This document shows positions 43,356-55,251 of a stretch of DNA of 64,000 nucleotides, piece by piece. A program made the position numbers and the translations under genes. Source of the stretch: Erodium maritimum (taxonomy: Eukaryota > Streptophyta > Magnoliopsida > Geraniales > Geraniaceae); assembly GCA_963921825.1 (NCBI GenBank), contig OY997593.1, forward strand, positions 45,647,111 through 45,711,110, read 5' to 3'. The notes beneath the pieces were generated by a model. That model was not told the DNA's origin and did not search any database. It was given only the letters and a program-made list of their open reading frames with translations. Position 1 is the stretch's first letter; each line of letters starts with the position of its first letter.

Positions 43356-45043
43356 TGTCACGCCCCAAATCCGGTTTTGACCAGGCTCGAGACATGAATT
43401 AAAATAATAAATAAATAATAATGCTAAAAGGAAAATTAAACGAAATAAACCTCCGAATTTAGTTCCAAAATAAACAACTCCGATAAACATGAGTCATACG
43501 CTCAAATCCAAACAAGTAAAAACATAGTTTAGTACGAAAATAGAAAGTACGTCACTACTACAAGTAATCTCCCGGACCCTTAATGTGCTCCCGAGCCCTG
43601 AGACGTCCTTTAAGCCTACTCACCAACGAAACCTGTAAAACAGTAAAAAAAGAGGGGGGGTGAGCTTACGCTCAGTAGGAAAAAGTAGTAAAGGAAAGAG
43701 GACTCCCACTCCGTCACCAAATTTGTCGATTTGTAATACTTACTAAAAGACAACACCAATAGAGATCAAACGGAACACACTTATTCGCCAACAGAAACAA
43801 CTAATGAAACACACGAATACCGAAATATAAGATATTTAAACCACGAGAACCACTCCACACACAAGCTCAACATATCGTACCGGAAACACACATCAGCCTA
43901 GATATCTTCCCGGAACACATAGCATCGGGGTGAAACAAATACATCATACCGGAATACCCCTCGGTCCAGATGTCTTCTCGGAACACGAAGCATCGGGGTG
44001 AAACAACATACATCATACCGGAACGTACTTCGGTCTAAATGTCCTCCCGGAACACACAACATCGGGGCAATTCTCAATGTACACATACCGGACCGGCACA
44101 CACCTCGGTCGGGTATCTTCCCGTCACTCGGGGCACAAGTCACAACACACCATACCACACAAACTACAATACACTGAACTTATCATACCAACGAAGCTTA
44201 TCGTCACAACTTACCAAGGACACCGTATCGGTCTATCATTCACCCGATCATATCACGAGACATCCTTCATATCACAAAACAAACATTTATATTGCATTAA
44301 TCATAGTTCACATGGCATAATATGATTCTTAATTTAACCTAGAGCAGACTAGACAACGACATTTAAGGACGAAAACCATAATCAAACACAATCAACAAGC
44401 AATCCTAAGGCTCGACATGGCCACATATGATTATACAACACGACAATTCCCATAATTGAAAGCGGTTATTCTAGTGAATCACATCCTACATGCAAGCTAA
44501 GACTCTTCCGGTTATTATCATCCCAAATGCATACTATTAGCATTCTTTAATTAAAAGCGGGAATTTACTACTCTTCCCTACCTCAAGTGCTTTCCAAAGC
44601 TTAGTCACAATAACGCCTAGAAGTCTCCTCCTTCGAGCTCGAGAGTAAAGTATAGAAACATAAATTAATACTAGAATTAATAAACCAAACAAGGGTGGTT
44701 CAAGAGGTAAACACCCAAGTTAAAACCTTGAATGTTCGGTTAAGGATAGTCCTTCTAATTAAACGAAAACACCCAAAAAGGACACCAAAGGCCCAAAACT
44801 AGTCTGTCACAGTTCGGTTCACGGAGCCGCGAGGCTCCCCGTCACGGATGACGTCACGGACCCGTGACGTGTGCCGTCACGGTCTCCCTCACGGAGCCGT
44901 GACGTATTCCAGCACGGTTCCCATCACGGATCCGTGACGGTCCAGACCTATTTCGTCCTTCTTCTTCCTCCAGCCTCCTTTCCACGATATCAACACCAAA
45001 AACTCCATTTTTAATCACCCACAACCTCCAAAACAGTACCAAA
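43356..45043 (-). repeat. Reverse solo gypsy LTR, first part (TSD aaaat)
   Basis: It starts TGTCACGCCCCAAATCCGG and continues at 55247/55252-56061, ending GGGGCGGTTCTTACA. The perfect TSD AAAAT occurs at 43351-43355 and 56062-56066. It is diverged from the other LTRs but keeps their ends and a decayed hairpin (GGTGAGCTTACGCTCA at 43659). 43890-44130 is a tandem array with CATACCGGAA...CTCGGTC units. 44825-44945 is CACGGA(G/T)CCGTGACG-rich with many short palindromes. Confidence 0.85.
44815..44945. repeat. Palindrome-rich CACGGANCCGTGACG cluster
   Basis: Repeated CACGGATCCGTGACG and related units (TCACGGAGCCGTGACG, TCACGGACCCGTGACG) occur five to six times within 130 bp, each a short inverted repeat. 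GC content is well above the surroundings. Confidence 0.7.
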
Positions 45044-47880
45044 TGTAAGAACCACTGCCGGTTAACGCCAGTCAAATCTGCGAAAAACAGGAAAATTTAA
45101 ATTTTTTGGACACACTTAAATGAACCTAAATTTGACCCCGAGGGTCATACCGGACTTAAGTTGACCCCGATATCTACCAAAGTGAGTTCCGGGGGACTCA
45201 GGGCAATTTTCTGACCAATTTGGGAAGGGTTGACTTTTTGCTGGGAAAGTCAACCGATCGACGTTTTGATCCATTCGAGGCTCGTTTTGGATCCAAAAAG
45301 CTTAGTCGTCGTCACAACGGTCTTAGTTGAGCCGTTTCCTTGTAGCCCGTGAAGTTTCGTAATTTCTTGGAAAAAGTGCCCGTTCGGGGCCCGAGACGGC
45401 CGAATTTCGCGAATCTGACTGAAAAATATCCAGAAGATATTTTCCAAAAGGTGTGGAACCCACCTGCCACATGTCAATTATGTGATGGTGTTAGGTTTCT
45501 TGAACAAAACAAATGATGATACTTGAGGGGTAGTTTGTAAATAGTTAAAGTTTTGATTTTTTAAACAAAAACAAAAGGGGAAAGGATGAGAGGTCTCGGC
45601 CATTAACAAAAAAGAGAGGAAATTAGAGATAGAAAGTGGAGAGAGGAAAGAGAAGGAGAAAAGGGAGAAAAGAGAAGGAAAGGGTTGGAGTTTTGGGATT
45701 TCCCGACAATCCGACCGACGGATCGTCTCAACGGTTGAAGAATCGAGCTCCCGTCGTCATTTCCTACGGTGAGAACCTAACCGGTTTTCATTTTGGATTG
45801 TTTGAATTTTTGGGTTTGAGTTTAAATGGTTTGATTAAGGTTGGGTTGAGGTTTGGGGTTCGTTAGGAACGTTTTGGGGCGAAAAGAAATGTTTTCCGGT
45901 GTGGCCGTGTGGGGCCCACATTTTCGGGCCTCAGGTTTTTCGTGTTCGGGTGGTTTAGGACGTTCTCCAAGTTGGAATTAAATTGTAAAAGTTGTAAATT
46001 GACGGGTTTAGAAACTTTAAGCGCGAATTAAATTGCTCGGAAGTCTAAAATTGATTCCGTCGATTGCGTGGGAACCCTTGAATTATTCTAAGACTGTAGA
46101 AACGAAAACGGGAACTTTCGGAGCCCCGGAAGGACGTTTTCAAAACCCGGGCAGATTCGCCATGTCGGGCGAATCGGGCTTTTCCGAGTCCATTATCGAC
46201 AATATCGAGTAATTTGGAAGTTTGGGAGTGATCGACATTGTCGGGGTTACTTTTGGGCGTCAAGTTTATTAAATTACAGTTTATGTCTGCGAACTTAAAA
46301 GTATTTAAATTGTGTTCTTATTAGATCGTGCCGCAGACAGAGGAAAGGGAAAGCTAGGCGAGTGATCGAGATCACGCCGGAGCTTGTTAGTGCGCTTTTG
46401 GAGAAATCATACGAGGTAGGGAAAAGTAGCCGGATCTCGGCCCTGACGAGGGAAAGTTAACAGTAGAAATGCATGTGACACCGGGGTGTCGTGGGTTAAG
46501 TAGGTTATCGAATATTAGAAAGGCAGGCGACACCGGGTGGTGTCGTATGATACGGGAACGTATCGAACAATAGAAATGCATGTGACACTTAGTAGTGTCG
46601 TAGGAGCAGTGAACTTTCGATATTAGAATTACTGGAGGCATTGGTTATGCCCGGAGGTTGATTGTTTAATTTGTGTCTTGGGTGGCAATGAGAGCCCGTA
46701 CTTTAATGTTTGTGTCTTGGGTGGCCATGAGAGCCCATACTTTAATGTTTGTGTCTTGGGTGGCCATGAGAGCCCGTATTTTACTGCTGTGTCTTGGGTG
46801 GCCATGAGAGCCCGTGTCTTTACTGTTGGTGTCTTGGGTGGCCATGAGTGCCCGTGGGGTTGTTGAACCCGTGTCTTTACTTTTGGTGTTTGGGTGGCCT
46901 TGAGTGCCCGTGGGGTTGTTGAACCCGTGTTTTACCATTGGTGTTTTGGGTGGTCGTGAGTGCCCGTGGGGTTGTTGAGCCCGTGTCTTTACTGTTGGTG
47001 TGTCTTGGGTGGCCATGAGTGCCTGTGGAGTGTTGGACCGGTGTTGTTGCTGTTTGTTGAACTTTGGTTGTGATTGTGATTGTGGTTACCTGAGGTTGGG
47101 GGCCCGCTTCATGAAACAGGGGTCTTGTGATCGCACGCGTCTGCATGTTCATACGGGGTAGGGGGCCCGCCCGTGAGGAAAGGGGTCCTAGCCGCACGTG
47201 CGTGGTTAGGGGTGACAGGTCGACAGCCTGATCCGACTTTGTGTCGGGAAAAGTGCGACAGGTTGACCGCCTGGCCTGACAGGGATCGATAAAGGGCGTG
47301 AGGGTTACTGAGCAGTTGGAGTGCGATCCTTTGTGATCTTGTTTGGTGTGCGATCCTTAGTGATCTTGGGTGTTGCGTGGTTATCTGTCGTGTCTTTGGA
47401 GGAAGTCGTCAATCGTTGTGTCGGGTCTACATTACGGGTCCGAGTGTTGAGTCGGTTGAGAAAAGTAATAGTCGTGTGTCAGTCGGGTTACTTGAGTTTG
47501 GGGATAGTAGTCCCGATGTTTGGAATGTTGTTGGTGTTACCGGCATTGTCTGCTAAGTATGCCGTAGTCAGTCTATTATCCGTGGTGGTGAGCGAACGCT
47601 CACCCCTAGCTGCTTTTCCTATAGGTACTGGTCGCGGGACGGACTAGGTGGGCTTCCTAAGGTTGAAGAGCTAGGAGCGGGAGTCCGGGTTTACTTTTGA
47701 GTCTAGCGACGTATGCCTTGCTTTTTGTCCGCTTGTTGGGACGTGCTTTTGAGTTGTAAATAATTATTTTGATTAAGTACTTGATGGTTTTAAAGTGATT
47801 TATTTAAAAGGATTAAAAATGTTTTATTGTTTTAAACGTTCGCATTCCGAGTTCGGTTCTACTGAATTTAGGGCGTGACA
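45044..47880 (+). repeat. 5' LTR of full-length gypsy element (2837 bp)
   Basis: TGTAAGAACC ... GGGCGTGACA. It has the same length as the 3' LTR (52410-55246). The TSD CCAAA (45039-45043 and 55247-55251) is perfect. It contains the GA-rich leader (45605-45665), the donor-like CTACG|GTGAGAACC (45764-45777), minisatellites (46672-47025), the hairpin (47587-47604) and TTTTCCTATAG. LTR-LTR differences are clustered: about ten in the first 175 bp by eye, few elsewhere. Confidence 0.95.
46672..47025 (+). repeat. LTR minisatellite array in 5' LTR
   Basis: Eight or so units carry GTGTCTTGGGTGGCCATGAG, first with AGCCCGTA(C/T)TTTA ends and then with GGGGTTGTTGAACCCGTG. It is matched unit for unit by 54040-54395 in the 3' LTR, as expected if both came from one template. 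Confidence 0.85.
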
Positions 47881-47883
47881 GCT

Positions 47884-47897
47884 TGGTATCAGACGTC
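47884..47897 (+). other. Primer-binding site of gypsy element (tRNA-Met type)
   Basis: TGGTATCAGACGTC lies three bases after the LTR end. The first ten bases match the initiator tRNA-Met primer site and then diverge from AGAGC. Confidence 0.8.
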
Positions 47898-49237
47898 GAG
47901 GTTTCACACCTCGGACTGTACGTCAATTAGGTGGGGAGATTCGAGTCAGTAAAAGTTCTGTCGTGCGTTGGGTACGCAAGTCGGAAACCGTGTGTAGACC
48001 CGTAGTATCTTGTGTCTTGGTTGTTGTTGTGTGTATGTGCAGTACGGTCATTACTGGCATACTGTTTGTGTGTGCTGCGTGAAACGTTTTTAAGCTGTCG
48101 CGACTCGACTCATGGGCGCCCCTGTAGTCGAGCGTGACGGCGCTGATATCAAGTGGGTACAATGTAGTTCGGGGACGCCTGGACCGGGTTGTAACTACCT
48201 GATGTCAAGAAATGAGGTTTTATAATGAAAAGGAAAGTGTTTTAAAATTGGTTGGCCCTGTGGGCGTGTTTTTGAAATTTGTTGGCCTAGTGGGCGTGCT
48301 TTGATTTTGGTTGGCCCGGTGGGCGTGTTTTTGATTTTGGTTGGCCTTGTCGGCTTGTGTTTGAGGTTGGGTGACTTGAATTTGTCTGTGAGTCGTTGTG
48401 CGTGTGTTTGTTAAATTGGTGGTCGAGCGTGTGTGTCGCTTAAGGCTATTTTTAGGGTCCGTGATTCCTGTCTTGTTCCACCATCTTGATTGTGCAGTTT
48501 GAGTGTTGATTTTGCGTGGCGCTGTTCACGGTTGTGTTGGTGGTAGAGGTCGTAAGTTCGGTGTTAAAGGGTGAGGTCTTGGGTTCGAGACTCATCAATA
48601 ACTTGCGGTAGTGATACAGCGCCTCGATGTGAGAGTCTCACTACGGAGAGGGGTTAAGGTTGATGTGTTGCGGCGCCATACGAACTAGGTTCCCCCTATG
48701 TGGACGGGGATTCGAGGTTTCCCTCGCGTGAACGGGTGGTTTGAGGTTTCCTTCACGCGAGTGGGTTATTCGAGGTTTCCCTCGCGTGAACGGGTGGTTT
48801 GAGGTTTCCTTCACGTGAGTTGGTTATTTGAGGTTCCCTACATGATCGAGTAACTAGGGTATCGAGGTTGTGAGCAATAGGGGATTGCGGAATTAAGAAT
48901 GGGATCCCCGTTGAGGTTTCCCTACGTGATCGGGTAATTGGGGTATCGAGGTTGTGAACAATAGTGGTTTGCTGAATTGAGAACATAATCCCCATTTCGA
49001 GGTTTCCCGTACTTGAGAGAGTATTTGAGGTATTAATAGCTTGAGCAGCGTGACGTTTCAGTATCAGATTTTGAGGTAGTGGTTTGCCCTGGTTAGATTG
49101 GTAAGTTGTTAGTGCTTTACTAGTATGCCATAATCGAACGGGTGTCCGTGGAGGAGAGCCGAACGCTCATCCCCTTTACTACTTTTCCCGCAAGGGACGA
49201 GTAGCGAAAAGTTATAAGTAAATGCATAGAGGATCTT
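47898..49237 (+). other. Gypsy internal region without gag; LTR-derived filler
   Basis: Where gag should be there is no gag ORF. 48232-48360 is four units of about 31 bp with TTGGTTGGCCC(T/G)GTGGGCGTG. About 48540-49271 matches, in order, the downstream part of the reverse solo LTR (5700-6235): GAGGTCTTGGGTTCGAGACT, CTAGTATGCCATAATCGAAC, a decayed hairpin (GAGAGCCGAACGCTCATCCC) and GTGCTATACCTTGTCGGTGT. The match ends abruptly at ACTAATGG, and protease sequence starts at AGTAGTTGTCCGG. Between are repeats GAGGTTTCC(C/T)TC(G/A)CGTGA (48710-49010). Confidence 0.7.
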
Positions 49238-49271
49238 GTGAGGGTTGTGCTATACCTTGTCGGTGTGACTA

Positions 49272-49830
49272 ATGGAGTAGTTGTCCGGTCTCTTATATGG
49301 GCGTCAGTTTTATTGGATATCGGGGTGTCACACTCGTTTGCTTCGTCGAGTAGTGCTGAGTTGTTGGGGCTGAGTTTAGAGCCGTTGAGTCCACCCCTGC
49401 GTCTGAATACGCCGGTTGGGGGTGGTGTGGTGTTGACTACGGTCTGTCGTGCCTGCGGAGTTAGATAAGTGAACCGATACAGGAGGTTCGAGAGAGGACT
49501 CAAGAGCCCTGATACTGGATCGAGTCCTCACCCCGAGGATTAGGGTATGTTCAGAGTTGGTGGGCACGGCGATGGTAGAGGAGCGAGGTCTTAGAGAGAC
49601 CGCGAGGTTCGGCAGTGACCGAGCTTGTGCGTGTATCCGTGGGAAGGATACTTACAAATGACAGCCTTTGACGTGATCCCGAGAAAGGATTGGCCGACGA
49701 AGTGCCGAGCCAATATCGACTGTTGCTGGCGACGAGTGACGGTGTCAACAGGCAGCACGGAAGGTTCGTGTATTCTGGGCAGTAGGAGCAGAGTTCTCCT
49801 GTCGGCTTGTCCGCAGTAAAGGAAGTATCG
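49272..49830 (+). pseudogene. Gypsy protease and linker remnant
   Basis: The frame reads VVVRSLIWASVLLDIGVSHS + FASSSSAELLGLSLEPL, the gypsy retropepsin (consensus VLFDSGATHSFIS). The catalytic DSG is DIG: the Asp is present but the Ser is changed. It is followed by decayed linker sequence (CGACGAAGTGCCGAGCCAATATCGACTG region) with stops before RT. Confidence 0.75.
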
Positions 49831-49847
49831 GTCGTGCAGAGCCGCGA

Positions 49848-50640
49848 GTGGCGTGTGAGTTCCCCGAGGTCTTCCCTGAGGAGTTGAGCGGGTTGCCACC
49901 AGTTCGTGAGGTGGAGTTCTGGATTGACCTGGTGCCGGGAACGGCAGCGATATCGATGGCGCCTTACAGGTTCGCGCCAGCCGAGTTAACCGAGCTGAAG
50001 AGTCAACTCGAGGAACGTCGGGAGAATGGGTTTATCCGGCCGAGCACATCACCGTGGGGAGCGCAAACACTCTTCGTGAAGAAGAAGAGTGGAGAGCTTC
50101 GGATGTGCATCGACTACCGGAAGCTGAATCGTGTTACGGTGAAGAACCGATGCCCGATGCCGAGGATTTACGACTTGTTCGACCAGTTGAGAGGGTCGAC
50201 ATGCTTCTCGAAGATCGATATGCGATCTGGACATTACCAGTTGCGAGTCCGAGAGGGGGACGTCGCAAAGACTGCATTCCAGACACGCTATGGACATTAG
50301 AGTTCTTGGTGATGCCTTTTGGACTGACGAACGCACCTGCAGCATTCATGGATCTGATGAACATTATATTTCGGCCGTTCTTAGATCAATTTGTGGCGGT
50401 GTTTGTGGTCGATATCTTGATCTTCTCGCAGAACGAGGCGGCGCATGAGGAACATCCGAGGGATGTTCTGACCCTGTTGCGCACACATCAGTTATACGCC
50501 AACCTGGAGAAGTGCGAGTTTTGGCTCACTAAGGTGGGATTCCTCGGTCACGTTGTGTCCCGTGACAGTAAATTGGTCGATCCGGTGGAGATCGACGTGG
50601 TTTTGAAGTGGGCGCGGATCACGAGCGTCTTAAGATCCGC
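49848..50640 (+). pseudogene. Gypsy reverse transcriptase, frame-shifted
   Basis: The first frame (49848-50300) has [80 protein letters not shown] and [16 protein letters not shown] frameshift near 50290 leads to [20 protein letters not shown] and VFVVDILIFSQNE. The polymerase box, normally F/Y-x-DD, reads FVVD, so the first of the two catalytic Asp residues is Val. Then NLEKCEFWLTKVGFLGHVVS. This is clearly RT of the Tekay/Del-like group, now inactive. Confidence 0.9.
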
Positions 50641-50651
50641 AGCTTTGAAGG

Positions 50652-51180
50652 TTGGCAGGCTATTATCGGCGGTTCGTCCAGAACTTTACGCGTCTAGCCG
50701 CGCCTCTGACTCTTTTGACACGCAAGGGAGTCGGGTTTGTGTGGACAGAGGGTTGTGAACGTGCGTTCACAGAGCTGAAGGCTCGTTTAACTACCACCCC
50801 AGTGTGGATAGTGCCAGAGCACGGGGTCGGGTATGAGGTCTATTGTGACGCGTCCGGGGAAGGACTGGGTTGCGTGCTGACGTGGTTGGGTAGAGTCGTT
50901 GCTTGTGGCTCACGACAGTTGAAGACACACGAGCGCAACTATCCTACCCATGACTTGAAATTAGCAGTAGTAGTGTTCGCGCTGAAAGGCTGGAGGTATT
51001 ATCTGTATGGCGAGCGATTTCAGGTGTTCTCGGATCATAAGAGCCTTAAGTACATCTTTTCCCAACGAGACCTGAACATGCGCCAGCGGCGATGGATGGA
51101 ACTACTTTAGGAGTATGACTTGAGCTACTATACCATCCGGGTAAGGCGAATATGATTGCCGATGCCCTGAGTAGGAAACC
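50652..51180 (+). pseudogene. Gypsy RT connection and RNase H
   Basis: GYYRRFVQNFTRLAAPLTLL (thumb), then RNase H: VYCDASGEGLGCVLTW, RNYPTHDLKLAVVVFALKGW, YLYGERFQVFSDHKSLKYIF and RDLNMRQRRWMELL, and in another frame IADALSRKP. The usual THDLELA has Lys in place of the catalytic Glu. Two Asp positions (CDAS, SDH) remain. Confidence 0.85.
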
Positions 51181-52148
51181 GATGCCGTGTCCTGCTAGCA
51201 TCTCAGTCCGGGAGTGGAACATGATGGGAGAGATCGGCACGCTCGGATTGGAGCTAGAAGAGGTTACTGGTAGCGTGACCATGTGCTTCTCAGGCTCAGC
51301 CCACCCGGCTTGCCCGGAGGATAGAGGCACAGTCGGTGGATGTCGAGACGACAGAGATCGGGGAGAGAGTTGTCGGCGGTGTTGACGCCGAGTGCTGGGA
51401 TCGTCGTGCTAATTGGGAGTTACGACATCGTGGAGGTTTGTTCATATCACGTAACGGTGGAGGCGACGAGCTGCGAGAGTCGCACTATTCGCGTCTGACA
51501 GTGCACGTGGGTAGCACTAAGAGGAGCGCGACATCAGGCGGCATATCTAGTGGAGCGGGATGCGGAGAGCGGTTGCGGAGTTAGTATCGCGGTGCCTCAC
51601 TTGTCAGACGGTGAGAGCCGAACAACAGCGTCCCGCTGGATTATTGCAACCACTGCGGGTTGCACAGTGGAAATAGGGGCACGTCACGATGGCTTTCGTG
51701 AGCGGTTAGCCGAGTTCGCCTACAACAACAGCTTTCAGGCCAGTATCAGGATGGCACCGTTTCGGAGCGTTGTATGGTAGGCCGTGTCGGTCGCCCGTGT
51801 GCGGGGCGGAAGTGAGGAATGAGGGTTTACTGGGGCTAGAACTGGACCGAGAGACAACTGAATTGGTCGTGCCGAAGGGTGAGCGGTTGAAGACCGCGCA
51901 GAGTCGGCAGTAGCTATGCTGACAGACGGCGCCGACCTCTCGAGTCAACAGTCGGTGACCATGTATTCCTGGAGGTGATTCCGAAAGGGGGACTGGTGCG
52001 TTTCAACCGGGGCGAAGGCAGGTTAGACCCGCGGTGTATCGAGTCTTTCGAGGTCTTGAGTAAAGTGGGAGCAGTTGCATACCGACTTGCACTGCCACCG
52101 CAGCTTGGGAATATCCACGTTTCCTAGTTGCGGAAGTATATGCGGATT
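51181..52148 (+). pseudogene. Gypsy integrase remnant with core deletion
   Basis: Pieces in several frames: the H2C2 region (SHYSRLTVHVGSTKRS, and CLTCQT-like sequence at 51594-51612), then WK-x-GHVTMAF, where the first catalytic Asp of MDF is Ala. It jumps directly to RLAEFAYNNSFQASIRMAPF, the end of the core, so roughly 100 residues are missing. 51780-52130 retains shreds of the C-terminal domain. Confidence 0.7.
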
Positions 52149-52360
52149 CCTCACACGTCATTGAGTGGGCGGATGTCGAGGAAAAGGATGATGTCTCGTA
52201 TAAGGAGAAACCGGTTTGGGAAATGGATCCACGGGAGCAGGTCCTGCGCGGAAAGGTTATCCGCTTCGAACGGGTGCAGTGGCGGCACCACGAGACTGAG
52301 TCGACTCGGGAGCGCGATTACGAGGTTCGCGCGAAGTACCTCGATCTGTTCGACTCCTAA
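52149..52360 (+). pseudogene. Gypsy chromodomain-like C-terminus
   Basis: The frame reads HVIEWADVEEKDDVSYKEKP, EMDPREQVLRGKVIRFERVQ, WRHHETESTRERDYEVRAKY and LDLFDS followed by TAA. It aligns with 2-190. It is followed by TTTCGCGGACGAAATTCCTTTAAGGGGG, which ends in the polypurine tract (52394-52404). Confidence 0.8.
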
Positions 52361-52409
52361 AGTGCGTTGTTTTAAATTTCGCGGACGAAATTCCTTTAAG
52401 GGGGTAGAT

Positions 52410-55246
52410 TGTAAGAACCACTCCCGGTCAACGCCAGTCAAATCTGCGAAAAACAGGAAAATTTAAAATTTCTGGACACACTTAAATGAACCTAAATTTG
52501 ACCCCGAGGGTCATACCGGACATAAGTTGACCCCGATATCGACTAAACTGAGTTCCGGGGGACTCGGGGCAACTTTCTGACCAATTTGGGAAATGTTGAC
52601 TTTTTGCTGGGAAAGTCAACCGAGCGACGTTTTGGTCCATTCGAGGCTCGTTTTGGATCCAAAAAGATTATCCGTCGTCACAGCGGTCTTAGTTGAGCTG
52701 TTTCCTTGTAGCCCGTGAAGTTTCGTAATTTCTTGGAAAAAGTGCCCGTTCGGAGCCCGAGACGGCCGAATTTCGCGAATCTGACTGAAAAATATCTAGA
52801 TGATATTTTCCAAAAGGTGTGGGACCCACTTGCCACATGTCAATTATGTGGTGGTGTTAGGTTTCTTGAACAAAACAAATGATGAGACTTGAGGGGTAGT
52901 TTGTAAATAGTTAATGTTTTGATTTTTTAAACAAAAACAAAAGGGGAAAGGATGAGAGGTCTCGGCCATTAACAAAAAAATAGAGGAAATTAGAGATAGA
53001 AAGTGGAGAGAGGAAAGAGAAGGAGAAAAGGGAGAAAAGAGAAGGAAATGGTTGGAGTTTTGGGATTTCCCGACAATCCGACCGACGGATCGTCTCAACG
53101 GTTGAAGAATCGAGCTCCCGTCGTCATTTCCTACGGTGAGAACCTAACCGGTTTTCATTTTGGATTGTTTGAATTTTTGGGTTTGAGTTTAAATGGTTTG
53201 ATTAAGGTTGGGTTGAGGTTTGGGGTTCGTTAGGAACGTTTTGGGGCGAAAAGAAATGTTTTCCGGTGTGGCCGTGTGGGACCCACGTTTTCGGGCCTCG
53301 GGTTTTTCGTGTTCGGGTGGTTTAGGACGTTCTCCAAGTTGGAATTAAATTGTAAAAGTTGTAAATTAACGGGTTTAGAAACTTTAAACGCGAATTAAAT
53401 TGCTCGGAAGTTGGAAATTGATTCCGTCGATTGCGTTGGAACCCTTGAATTATTCTTAGACCGTAGAAACGAAAACGGGAACTTTCGGAGCCCCGGAAGG
53501 ACGTTTTCAAAACCCGGGCAGATTCGCCATGTCGGGCGAATCGGGCTTTTCCGAGTCCATTAGCGACAATGTCGAGTAATTGGGAAGTTTGGGAGTGATC
53601 GACATTGTCGGGGTTACTTTTGGGCGTCAAGTTTATTAAATTCCAGTTTATGTATGCGAACTTAAAAGTATTTAAATTGTGTTCTTATTAGATCGTGTCG
53701 CAGACAGAGGAAAGGTAAAGCTAGGCGAGTGATCGAGATCACCCCAGAGCTTGTTAGTGCGCTTTTGGAGAAAGCATACGAGGTAGGGAAAAGTAGCCGG
53801 ATCTCGGCCCTGATGAGGGAAAGTTAACAGTAGAAATGCATGTGACACCGGGGTGTCGTGGGTTAAGTAGGTTATTGAATATTAGAAAGGCAGGCGACAC
53901 CGGGTGGTGTCGTATGATACGGGAACGTATCGAACAATAGAATTGCATGTGACACTTAGTAGTCTCGTAGGAGCAGTGAACTTTCGATATTAGAATTACT
54001 GGAGGCATTGGTTATGCCCGGAGGTTGATTGTTTAATTTGAGTCTTGGGTGGCCATGAGAGCCTGTACTTTAATGTTTGTGTCTTGGGTGGCCATGAGAG
54101 CCCGTACTTTAATGTTTGTGTCTTGGGTGGCCATGAGAGCCCGTATTTTACTGCTGTGTCTTGGGTGGCCATGAGAGCCCGTGTCTTTACTGTTGGTGTC
54201 TTGGGTGGCCATGAGTGCCCGTGGGGTTGTTGAACCCGTGTCTTTACTTTTGGTGTTTGGGTGGCCTTGAGTGCCCGTGAGGTTGTTGAACCCTTGTTTT
54301 ACTGTTGGTGTTTTGGGTGGCCGTGAGTGCCCGTGGGGTTGTTGAACCCGTGTCTTTACTGTTGGTGTGTCTTGGGTGGCCATGAGTGCATGTGGAGTGT
54401 TGGACCAGTGTTGTTGCTGTTTGTTGAACTTTGGTTGTGATTGTGATTGTGGTTACCTGAGGTTGGGGGCCCGCTTCATGAAACGGGGGTCTTGTGATCG
54501 CACGCGTCTGCATGTTCAGACGGGGTAAGGGGCCTGCCCGTGAGTAAGGGGTCCTGGCCGCGCGTGCGTGGTTAGGGGTGACAGGTCGACAGCCTGATCC
54601 GACTTTGTGTCGGGAAAAGTGCGACATGTCGACCGCCTGACCTAACAGGGATCGGTAAAGGGCGTGGGGGTTACTGAGCAGTTGGAGTGCGATCCTTTGT
54701 GATCTTGTTTGGTGTGCGATCCTTAGTGATCTTGGGTGTTGCGTGGTTATCTGTCGTGTCTTTGGAGGAAGTCGTCAATCGTTGTGTCGGGTCTACATTA
54801 CGGGTCCGAGTGTTGAGTCGGTTGAGAAAAGTAACAGTCGTGTGTCAGTCGGGTTAGTTGAGTTTGGGGATAGTAGTCCCGGTGTTTGGAATGTTGTTGA
54901 TGTTACCAGCATTGTCAGCTAAGTGTGCCGTAGTCAGTTTGTTATCCGTGGTGGTGAGCGAACGCTCACCCCTTGCTGCTTTTCCTACAGGTACTGGTCG
55001 CGGGACGGACTAGGTGGGCTTCCGAAGCTTGAAGAGCTAGGAGCGGGAGTCCGGGTTTACTTTTGAGTCTAGCGACGTATGCCTTGCTTTTTGTCCGCTT
55101 GTTGGGACGTGCTTTTGAGTTGTAAATAATTATTTTGATTAAGTACTTGATGGTTTTAAAGTGATTTATTTAAAAGGATTAAAAATGTTTTATTGTTTTA
55201 AACGTTCGCGTTCCGAGTTCGGTTCTACTGAATTTGGGGCGTGACA
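52410..55246 (+). repeat. 3' LTR of full-length gypsy element (2837 bp)
   Basis: It starts TGTAAGAACCACTCCCGGTC right after GGGGGTAGAT and ends GGGGCGTGACA, followed by the TSD CCAAA. Its hairpin is at 54953-54970, minisatellite at 54040-54395 and donor-like site at 53131-53144. Confidence 0.95.
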
Positions 55247-55251
55247 CCAAA

